64,000 nt of DNA from Bradyrhizobium sp. sBnM-33. GTDB lineage: Bacteria > Pseudomonadota > Alphaproteobacteria > Rhizobiales > Xanthobacteraceae. Positions 57,702-64,000 of the stretch are shown one piece after another. The notes beneath the pieces are model-generated. The model was not told the DNA's origin, did not search any database, and saw nothing but the letters and a program-made list of their open reading frames with translations. A program made the position numbers and the translations under genes. Each line of letters starts with the position of its first letter. Within the stretch, counting starts at the first letter, position 1. The DNA is taken from NCBI RefSeq assembly GCF_032917945.1, contig NZ_CP136624.1, forward strand, positions 4,774,001 to 4,838,000. The letters run 5' to 3'.

Positions 57702-58482
57702 TCAGGATGACCCAGTCTGTCGCCGGTTTGGAGGACCTGCGGAAACGTAATGCTGCGCGGTGCAGGCCGATGCTTCGTCGGATGCAAGGAAGACCGTGAA
57801 TCTCGCGATCTCGTCCGGCATGAGCTTCCGCTTCAGGCATTGCCGGCGCATTAACTCGGCCTCGCTTTCCGGCGTCAGCCATTCTTCGAGCTGGCGCTCG
57901 GTCATGATCCAGCCGAGCGCGATCGCGTTCACGCGGATATTGGAGGGGCCGTAGTCGCGTGCGAGCGAGCGCGTCAATCCGATGACACCGGATTTGCTCG
58001 CCGTGTAAGCCGTCATGCCGCCTTGCCCCACCATCCAGGAGGTCGAGCCGAAATTGATGATGACGCCTTGCCGGGCGGCCTTCATGCCCGGCAGCACGGC
58101 TTGTGCCGCGAAGAATTGATGCTTGAGATTCACCGCTATCCGGTCGTCCCAATACTCCGGCGTGACCTCCTCAGTCGCGTGCCGTTCGTCATGCGCCGCG
58201 TTGTTGATGAGAATCGTGATCGGCCCGTGGACCTTGCAGGCTTCCGCAATGCCCGCGCGCAGCGCGGGGATATCCGTGACGTCGACATGAGCAAAGTGAG
58301 CGGCAAGTCCTTGGCCGGAAAGCTCCCGCGCGAGACTGATGCCCGCCTCGTCCGCGACATCGAAGAAGACTAGGGTCGATTTCTGGCCGCGCGAAGCCGC
58401 GCACGAGCGCTTCCCCGATGCCGGATGCGCCACCGGTGACCAGCACGACTTTGCCGGCGAGATCGGGATACATGGCAACCAT
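57702..58482 (-). pseudogene. SDR-family dehydrogenase, frameshifted
   Basis: From the ATG at 58482 (GAGGA upstream) the frame gives MVAMYPDLAGKVVLVTGGAS then GIGEALVRGFAR, a classical SDR NAD-binding motif. A one-base insertion near 58388 (CGGCCAG for CGGCAG) breaks it; the next frame continues QKSTLVFFDVADEAGISLAR, LINNAAHDERHATEE and catalytic YTASKSG. The C-terminus (HYVSAGPPNRRQTGSS) also departs from the usual HYVVDGGW, so a second lesion is likely. Relatives include sugar 1-dehydrogenases. It lies next to the Gfo/Idh/MocA gene in a sugar-catabolic group. Confidence 0.75.
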
Positions 58483-58598
58483 GGCTTCCTCAAACGGTGC
58501 TCGTGTGGCCGAAGGCGGGATTTCGGCGATCATGTAGGCTGCGATCCACCAGGATGCGCGTCGTGAGTTCTTTTGGCGTTGGATCTAGCCCGCGCGCC

Positions 58599-59738
58599 TT
58601 ACACGTCGCTGAGGCTTGTCCACATGCTCTGATTGTTACTCGATCGGACCGCGGCGGCGATGAATTCCATTCCTTCAATTCCGTCAGCGAGCGACGGCAG
58701 GTCGGGACAGGCAGTGTCTCCGGAGCGGATCAGCTGAGCAAACTGACTATAAAGTGTGGCGAACGCCTCGAGATAACCTTCGGGGTGCCCGCTCGGCAGT
58801 CGAACCTGAATCGGAGGAGCGTCACCGGAGATGGCGCCGCCTCGCGTAAGAAGTTGCTTGGGCCTGCCAAACTCGGTGAACCACATCTGGTTTGGATTAT
58901 CCTGGCGCCACTCAAGCCCGGCCTTTTCGCCGTAAACGCGCAGCTGCAGACCGTTTTCGCAGCCTACGGCAACTTGGCTGGCCCATAGCATCCCGCGTGC
59001 ATTGCCTTCAAAACGGAGCAGTATGTGCACGTTATCGTCGAGCCGTCTGCCCTCTACGAAAGTCGACAGGTCCGCACTTACGGCCGCCGTTGTTAAACCC
59101 GTTACAAATCGCGCAAGATTATATGCGTGCGTACCGATATCTCCGATAGCTCCGCCTAGTCCTGAACGAGCAGGATCCGTGCGCCAATCCGCCTGCTTGT
59201 TTGAAAGTGGGCGAGTTAGCCAATCTTGCGGATACTCGACTTGAACCACGCGAATCTTGCCCAGATCACCACTCGCCACCATGGCACGCGCTTGTCGTAC
59301 CAAAGGATAACCCGTGTAATTGTGCGTTAGTAGAAACTTCGCGCCGTTCTTTGGCTTGATTTTGGCCAGTGCACGAGCCTCATCGAGCGTTGACGTAAGC
59401 GGCTTGTCGCAAATCACATGAATTCCAGCCTCAAGAAATGCCTTGGCCGGCGCAAAATGCAGGTGATTGGGTGTAACGATTGAGACGGCCTGAATGCCGT
59501 CTTCGCGGGCAGCCTCTTTCGCCGCCATCTCGGCAAAACTTGCATATATTCGGTCTTCGGCCAGCCCAATCCTTCTGCCGGATTCTTGAGCCAGGACGGG
59601 ATCTGAGGACAGAGCTCCCGCAACCAGTTCATAATCGTCGTCGATTCGCGATGCAATTCGGTGCACGTAGCCGATGAAGGCTCCGATCCCACCACCGACC
59701 ATTCCCAATCGGATGCGCGACGTCTCGCTGCCTCTCAT
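58599..59738 (-). CDS. Gfo/Idh/MocA-family oxidoreductase
   Basis: A 379-residue NAD(P)-dependent sugar or inositol dehydrogenase-like enzyme. The N-terminal Rossmann motif is LGMVGGGIGAFIGYVH; SIVTPNHLHFAPAKAFLEAG and HVICDKPLTSTLDEA carry the conserved Lys-Pro motif; GGAIGDIGTHAYNLARFVTG contains a catalytic-type Asp and His. It overlaps the isomerase gene by four bases. With that TIM-barrel isomerase/epimerase, it likely takes part in uptake-derived polyol or sugar breakdown. Substrate unknown. Confidence 0.9.
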   Translation of the reverse strand: MRGSETSRIRLGMVGGGIGAFIGYVHRIASRIDDDYELVAGALSSDPVLAQESGRRIGLAEDRIYASFAEMAAKEAAREDGIQAVSIVTPNHLHFAPAKAFLEAGIHVICDKPLTSTLDEARALAKIKPKNGAKFLLTHNYTGYPLVRQARAMVASGDLGKIRVVQVEYPQDWLTRPLSNKQADWRTDPARSGLGGAIGDIGTHAYNLARFVTGLTTAAVSADLSTFVEGRRLDDNVHILLRFEGNARGMLWASQVAVGCENGLQLRVYGEKAGLEWRQDNPNQMWFTEFGRPKQLLTRGGAISGDAPPIQVRLPSGHPEGYLEAFATLYSQFAQLIRSGDTACPDLPSLADGIEGMEFIAAAVRSSNNQSMWTSLSDV

Positions 59739-60808
59739 GACATGCCCTCATCTGGCCGCAGACCAAGCATTCTCAGATTTGCTTCCCTATTTGTGCCGGA
59801 GCTTGCAAAGTCATCAAAAGCTCGCTCGGTTACCCGTATGATGTAATCGGAGATCAACCGAGCTCCTTCCCGAGCGCCATCTTCCGGATGCTTTAGTGCG
59901 CATTCCCACTCCAGCACGGCCCACCCTGCGTAATCGTAGGCCGTAAGCTTCGAAAAGATCGATCGAAAATCAACCTGACCGTCTCCAATCGATCGAAAAC
60001 GTCCGGCGCGGTTAACCCACGACTGAAAACCTCCGTAGACACCTTGCCTGCCGGTTGGATTGAATTCGGCATCCTTGACATGGAACGCCTTGATGCGCTG
60101 GTGGTAGATATCGATGAAATCGAGATACTTGAGTTGCTGCAGCACAAGATGGCTTGGGTCGTAAAGAATATTGGCGCGAACGTGGTTCTTCACATGATCA
60201 AGAAACATTTCGAAAGTCGATCCGTCGTGCAGATCCTCGCCCGGATGTAATTCATAGCAAACGTCTACGCCGTGATGATCGAACTCATCCAGAATTGGTA
60301 ACCATCGGCGGCCAAGTTCACCAAAGGCATCGTCGACCAGGCCCGGGGGGCGTTGGGGCCAGGGGTAGATGAAAGGCCACGCAAACGCGCCCGAAAAAGT
60401 TGCATGGGCATTCAGACCAAGGTTACTCGAAGCCCTTGCGGCCCATTTCAATTGTTGAATTGCCCACGCCGTCCGAGCGGAGGAATTGCCATGGACTGCA
60501 ACAGGCGCGAAACCATCAAAAGCACTGGAGTAGGCCGGATGCACAGCGACCAGTTGCCCCTGAAGGTGCGTCGACAATTCAGAAATCTCGAGTCCATGAC
60601 GATTGACTGTGCCACGCAGTTCATCCGCATATGTTTTCGAAGTCGCAGCCTTTTCCAAGTCAATAAAGCTGGAAAGCCAGCTCGGTATCTGCACGCCCTT
60701 GTATCCAAGACCCGCTGCCCAGGCGCATATGCTGTCCAACGTATTAAAAGGAGGAGATTCGCCGGCGAACTGAGCCAGGAATATTGCCGGTCCCTTGATG
60801 GTGCGCAC
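59735..60808 (-). CDS. TIM-barrel sugar isomerase/epimerase
   Basis: A 357-residue xylose-isomerase-like TIM-barrel protein (AP_endonuc_2 family). Visible blocks are LGYKGVQIPSWLSSFIDLEK, DVCYELHPGEDLHDGSTFEM with a likely metal-ligand Glu and His, ANILYDPSHLVLQQLKYLDF with Asp-x-x-His, and GWAVLEWECAL with a late Glu. Together these form the divalent-metal site. It precedes and overlaps the Gfo/Idh/MocA gene (ATGA), a pairing frequent in inositol and rare-sugar catabolism. Confidence 0.88.
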   Translation of the reverse strand: MRTIKGPAIFLAQFAGESPPFNTLDSICAWAAGLGYKGVQIPSWLSSFIDLEKAATSKTYADELRGTVNRHGLEISELSTHLQGQLVAVHPAYSSAFDGFAPVAVHGNSSARTAWAIQQLKWAARASSNLGLNAHATFSGAFAWPFIYPWPQRPPGLVDDAFGELGRRWLPILDEFDHHGVDVCYELHPGEDLHDGSTFEMFLDHVKNHVRANILYDPSHLVLQQLKYLDFIDIYHQRIKAFHVKDAEFNPTGRQGVYGGFQSWVNRAGRFRSIGDGQVDFRSIFSKLTAYDYAGWAVLEWECALKHPEDGAREGARLISDYIIRVTERAFDDFASSGTNREANLRMLGLRPDEGMS

Positions 60809-60931
60809 AATTAATCTCCTCTCTCTTGTCTTCGAAGGGCCTGAGCCTGACGGCTCTGGACCCCACCGCAGTTCTGCTTCTTACCCCGACATGGTCACGG
60901 TTGAAGGGATCGCGCTGCACCTGTCCTCCGT

Positions 60932-62422
60932 CTACATCGTGACGGCGAGATATTTCGCCTCCATGAACTCGGCGATGCCATGCCCCCGTCCGCCTTCGCG
61001 TCCAATGCCGCTCTGCTTGACGCCGCCGAACGGGGCGGCCGGATCCGACATTAGGCCGCGATTGAGCGCGATCATACCCGTTTCAATCTTCGCGGCTACA
61101 CGCATGCCGCGGGCGAGATCACGAGTGTAGATGTAGGCGGCGAGCCCGTATTCCGTGTCGTTCGCCCGCTCGATCGCCTCGCTCTCCCGTTCGAAGCGCG
61201 AGATCGGCGCCACAGGACCGAAGATTTCCTCTTGCGCCATCGCGGCGTCGGTCGGCACATCGCAGAGGACTGTCGGAGGATAGTAAAATCCCGTCCCGCT
61301 CCCGACCGAGCCCCCGCACAGAACGCGCGCGCCACGCGCGACGGCGTTCTGAACCAGCCGATCGATCTTATCGACGGCTTTTTTCGTGATCATCGGACCG
61401 CATTCGGTGGCGGCATCGACGCCCGCGCCCACTTTGAGCGCCGTCATGCGCTTTCGAAGCCCTTCGGCGAAGGCGTCGTGGATGCCGGATTGCACATAGA
61501 TGCGATTTGCGGCGGTGCAGGCTTCGCCGGCGTTGCGCATTTTCGCTACCATCGCGCCGTCGAGCGCAGCCTCGAGATCGGCGTCGTCGAAGACGATGAA
61601 CGGCGCGTTGCCGCCGAGTTCCATCGAGCACGAGATGACGTGCTTGGCCGCTTCGGCGAGGAGGTGGCGGCCAACTCCGGTCGAGCCGGTGAACGACAGT
61701 TTCCGCACCCGTGGATCCGCCAGCATGGCGGCGGTGGCCGGAGCAGGACTGGAAACCGTAACGACGTTGACGACGCCTGGGGGAACGCCGGCTTCTTCAT
61801 ACAGCGCAGCGAGCGCGTAGGCCGTGAGAGGCGTCTCGCTCGCGGGCTTGAGAACAACCGTGCAGCCCGCTGCCAGGGCGGGAGCGATCTTGCGCGTCGC
61901 CATGGCCGCCGGGAAATTCCAGGGCGTGATCAAAACGCAGACGCCGATCGGCTGATAGTCGACTATGATGCGGTTCGCCCCCGAAGGAGCGAGGCTGAAT
62001 TCGCCGATGATTCGCACTGCTTCCTCGGCGTTCCAGCGGAAGAACTCGGCGGCATAGGCGACCTCGGCGCGCGCATCGCGCAAGGCCTTGCCGTTCTCGA
62101 TCGATATCAGCTCGGCGAGCGTTTCCGAACGCTGGGTCATCAATTCGAAGCAGCGCCTCAAAATTTCGGATCGCTTGCGCGGCGGTGTCTCGCGCCAGCC
62201 GGCCGCCGCCCGGGCGGCGGCCTCCACCGCTGCCTCGACGTCGACCATGGCCGCATCGGGAACCTCGGCGATCACGCGCTCGGTGGACGGATCGACTACC
62301 TCGATAAGGCGCCCGTCAGCGGCCTGCCGCCATTGGCCGTCGATATAGAGGCCGCGCGTATAAGCGCGAAGGTCGAGGGTTTCGTGGTCGGTCTTGAATG
62401 TGTGCTGGGGCATGTTCATCAT
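60932..62422 (-). CDS. Succinate-semialdehyde-type aldehyde dehydrogenase
   Basis: A 496-residue NAD(P)-dependent aldehyde dehydrogenase. The cofactor-binding part includes [20 protein letters not shown]; the general base is in [20 protein letters not shown]; the catalytic Cys lies in [14 protein letters not shown]; and [13 protein letters not shown] is present. The pattern is closest to the GabD-like succinate-semialdehyde dehydrogenases. The ATG at 62422 (or 62419) has AGGA nearby; a longer frame from 62566 overlaps the Fe-alcohol dehydrogenase and is rejected. It lies 14 bases after that gene, so alcohol and aldehyde oxidation are likely coupled (for example of a hydroxy acid). Confidence 0.9.
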   Translation of the reverse strand: MMNMPQHTFKTDHETLDLRAYTRGLYIDGQWRQAADGRLIEVVDPSTERVIAEVPDAAMVDVEAAVEAAARAAAGWRETPPRKRSEILRRCFELMTQRSETLAELISIENGKALRDARAEVAYAAEFFRWNAEEAVRIIGEFSLAPSGANRIIVDYQPIGVCVLITPWNFPAAMATRKIAPALAAGCTVVLKPASETPLTAYALAALYEEAGVPPGVVNVVTVSSPAPATAAMLADPRVRKLSFTGSTGVGRHLLAEAAKHVISCSMELGGNAPFIVFDDADLEAALDGAMVAKMRNAGEACTAANRIYVQSGIHDAFAEGLRKRMTALKVGAGVDAATECGPMITKKAVDKIDRLVQNAVARGARVLCGGSVGSGTGFYYPPTVLCDVPTDAAMAQEEIFGPVAPISRFERESEAIERANDTEYGLAAYIYTRDLARGMRVAAKIETGMIALNRGLMSDPAAPFGGVKQSGIGREGGRGHGIAEFMEAKYLAVTM

Positions 62423-62436
62423 GGGGTCCTGTGAGC

Positions 62437-63663
62437 TCAGATGGCGCTGCCGGCGAGATCGCCGTCGTAGGCGGCTTTCACCAGTCGTTTCATCGCGGGA
62501 AGGTCGAACGGGCGGGGATTGTTTTTGATCAGCCGATCGATGCCGAGGGCGAGTTCTGCGGTCCAATCAATCTTGTCGGCGGGAAGTCCAAGACCGGCCA
62601 ATGTAGGAGTGATCCCAATCGCCGCGAACATGCGGCTGATTTCTTCAATCGTCGCGCGGGCCATCTCGCCGTCGCTCCGGCTCGATCGCTCGAGGCCGAG
62701 AGCGACTCCGACTTTGGCGATTTCGGTTGTCGCCGCGGAGCAATTATAGTTCATCACATAAGGCAGCATGGTCGCGACGCCGAGCCCGTGCGGCGTGTGG
62801 GTTAAGGCGCCGATCGGATATTGCACCGCGTGCGCGGCCGCTGTTCCCGCGGTTCCGAACGCGCAGCCGGCCGCCAGAGCGCCCATCATCACATCCGCCC
62901 GCGCGTCCTCGTCGGCGCCATCGCGGCAGGCCTTCTCGAGACTGCGTCCCAGGAGCTTGATGGCGAGCAGAGCGAAGTGATCGGTAAGCGCCGTCTTGCC
63001 GATGAAAACATGTTTCTGCGGCAGGTCGGAAGCGACACCGCGTCTAACCGCAGTGAAGGCCTCGATCGCGTGGGTCAAGGCGTCGGCCCCTGCGATTGCC
63101 GTCAGGGACGGCGGACACGTCATCGTCAGTTCCGGGTCGCAGATCGCAGCGGTGGCAATCAGGTGCGGGCTCGAAATGCCCACCTTCAAAATTCGATCAG
63201 AATCGGAGATCACCGCGACCGGCGTCACTTCCGAACCGGTGCCCGCTGTGGTCGGCGCGGCGATCACTGGCAGGATCGGACCCGGCACCTTGAACTCACC
63301 GTAGTAGTCCTGAAGCTTGCCGCCATGGCTGATCAGCAAGGCCGCGCATTTCGCAAGATCGAGACAGCTGCCGCCGCCGATGCCGATCACCATATCGGGC
63401 ATGAAGCTCCGCGCCTCCTCAACGCAGACGCGGACCGTGTCGACCGGCACGTCCGGCTGCACGCGATCATGAACGAAAATCTCAACCGACGACGCCTTTA
63501 AGCCCGCGACGATTTCGGAAAAAATGGCCGTGCCGGCGAACCGCTCGTCGGTGCATAGGAGCGCTCGACGCCCATGTTTGGCGGCGACGGCGGAAAGCGC
63601 GTGGCGTTGACCCTTGCCAAATAAAATCTCGCGGGGCAGCCTCAGGGCGGCGAACAGGGTCAT
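62437..63663 (-). CDS. Iron-containing alcohol dehydrogenase
   Basis: A 408-residue group III alcohol dehydrogenase. Signature residues include MVIGIGGGSCLDLAKCAAL (NAD-binding Gly-rich), APTTAGTGSEVTPVAVISD, the metal-ligand Asp/His region in ICDPELTMTCPPSLTAIAGA and DALTHAIEAFTA, and HTPHGLGVATMLPYVM. It resembles 4-hydroxybutyrate- or lactaldehyde-type enzymes; a maleylacetate reductase is less likely. Its start overlaps the stop of the upstream 105-residue gene by four bases, and it is followed by the aldehyde dehydrogenase gene. Confidence 0.9.
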   Translation of the reverse strand: MTLFAALRLPREILFGKGQRHALSAVAAKHGRRALLCTDERFAGTAIFSEIVAGLKASSVEIFVHDRVQPDVPVDTVRVCVEEARSFMPDMVIGIGGGSCLDLAKCAALLISHGGKLQDYYGEFKVPGPILPVIAAPTTAGTGSEVTPVAVISDSDRILKVGISSPHLIATAAICDPELTMTCPPSLTAIAGADALTHAIEAFTAVRRGVASDLPQKHVFIGKTALTDHFALLAIKLLGRSLEKACRDGADEDARADVMMGALAAGCAFGTAGTAAAHAVQYPIGALTHTPHGLGVATMLPYVMNYNCSAATTEIAKVGVALGLERSSRSDGEMARATIEEISRMFAAIGITPTLAGLGLPADKIDWTAELALGIDRLIKNNPRPFDLPAMKRLVKAAYDGDLAGSAI

Positions 63664-63977
63664 AATGCATATCCTATGGCGACGGACGAATTGGACTGTG
63701 CGAGACCGTTGAGTTCGCTCCAGAGGCGGGGCTCAATCTCAAAGCCATTCGCGGCGCGAAGGCGGGCCGCGCTGTCGCCGGGGCTGCAAACAGGCGCGCC
63801 GGCCTGCATGGGCGGCGCAGCGCGAACCAGATCCAGATAGCCGGAGAGCCTCGGTACCGATTCCGGAGCGGAGCCCAGATCTATCGCAAGGACGACATCG
63901 CCCTTGCAGACGAATTCCGCGTCGAGCATGCCGCGGATATCAGGCACGAGCGCTGAACCTGCGAGCGCCACGACCAT
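63660..63977 (-). CDS. Unrecognised 105-residue protein
   Basis: The frame begins MVVALAGSALVPDIRGMLDA and includes KGDVVLAIDLGSAPESVPRL and ends SNSSVAIGYAL. No family was recognised. The start overlaps the stop of the preceding gene by one base (TAATG), and its stop overlaps the Fe-alcohol dehydrogenase start by four, so it belongs to the operon. It may be the end of a longer gene broken by a frameshift at the window edge; this cannot be decided here. Confidence 0.45.
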   Translation of the reverse strand: MVVALAGSALVPDIRGMLDAEFVCKGDVVLAIDLGSAPESVPRLSGYLDLVRAAPPMQAGAPVCSPGDSAARLRAANGFEIEPRLWSELNGLAQSNSSVAIGYAL

Positions 63978-64000
63978 TAAGCCGCGTTGAACACGATGTA
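63977..64000 (-). CDS. C-terminal end of an unknown gene (partial)
   Basis: The last residues YIVFNAA and a TAA stop are seen; the TAA shares its last base with the next ATG. The gene enters from outside the window and belongs to the same minus-strand operon. Confidence 0.3.
   Translation of the reverse strand, partial: YIVFNAA

Noticed and set aside
61232..62434. A 400-codon plus-strand frame opposite the aldehyde dehydrogenase
   Set aside because: It is a shadow of a well-recognised enzyme gene in high-GC DNA; the translation has no domain.
1..64000. tRNA, rRNA and riboswitch genes
   Set aside because: No recognisable tRNA, rRNA or known riboswitch sequence was seen by eye; a covariance-model search would be needed to exclude small RNAs.

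Overview
The window looks like an accessory, exopolysaccharide-rich part of a rhizobial alphaproteobacterial chromosome, most likely Bradyrhizobium or a close relative. The evidence is the high GC content, several small protein families common in that genus (DUF2934, DUF6894, a 72-residue conserved protein), the type I secretion adaptor with a long Pro-rich N-terminal extension, an ExoF-type export protein, and many IS fragments and gene relics. The genus is inferred from protein style; no 16S or other marker is present.

Layout. (1) 0-8 kb: a Mom-like gene cut by an IS110 fragment; a LysR regulator divergent from a SnoaL-like protein and an NADPH reductase; a DUF3182 ATP-grasp gene coupled to an alpha/beta hydrolase; small conserved proteins. 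(2) 8-24.5 kb: a type I secretion ABC transporter and its adaptor, a beta-helix protein with tandem repeats that may be a substrate, three LuxR-type regulators with canonical or degenerate receivers, IS66 and IS30 fragments, and a frameshifted RTX/Calx-beta/beta-propeller gene. (3) 25.4-48.1 kb: a polysaccharide locus. It has UDP-glucose dehydrogenase, a broken uronate epimerase, a minus-strand cluster (sugar nucleotidyltransferase, DegT aminotransferase, sugar-phosphate transferase, 4,6-dehydratase-like SDR), a nucleotidyltransferase-kinase fusion, a second RTX-propeller protein, then a plus-strand series (second nucleotidyltransferase, secreted propeller, ExoF-like protein, LuxR regulator, GT4, polymerase, Wzz/BY-kinase-like protein, kinase-flippase fusion). 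(4) 48-53.7 kb: relics, a 958-residue coiled-coil protein, a TAXI binding protein and a frameshifted secreted protein. (5) 53.9-56.6 kb: a compact minus-strand operon encoding a Tat-signal Gly-rich mini-protein, a PqqD-HprK-like kinase fusion and an NTP_transf_5 nucleotidyltransferase. (6) 57-64 kb: sugar/aldehyde catabolism (SDR, Gfo/Idh/MocA, TIM-barrel isomerase, aldehyde dehydrogenase, Fe-alcohol dehydrogenase).

How the genes work together. The central locus has the parts of a Wzx/Wzy-type pathway: nucleotide-sugar synthesis, lipid-linked priming, glycosyl transfer, flipping, polymerisation, length control and outer-membrane export. Next to it is a type I secretion system with RTX and beta-helix candidates that could act with the polymer outside the cell. 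The most unusual material is the mini-protein/PqqD-HprK/NTP_transf_5 operon, with a relic of an asparagine synthetase at 43.8 kb and a relic of the same nucleotidyltransferase at 14.9 kb, and the kinase-flippase fusion.

Genome dynamics. Part of the nucleotide-sugar cluster is present twice in opposite orientation (31.0-31.9 and 36.6-37.5 kb). The second copy has lost the middle of the cluster, leaving a small aminotransferase-dehydratase chimera. Relics of HlyD, the nucleotidyltransferase, the beta-helix protein and an upstream region show repeated duplication and decay. Several genes carry one or more frameshifts; some could be sequencing errors, but those with several lesions or missing blocks are more likely true pseudogenes.
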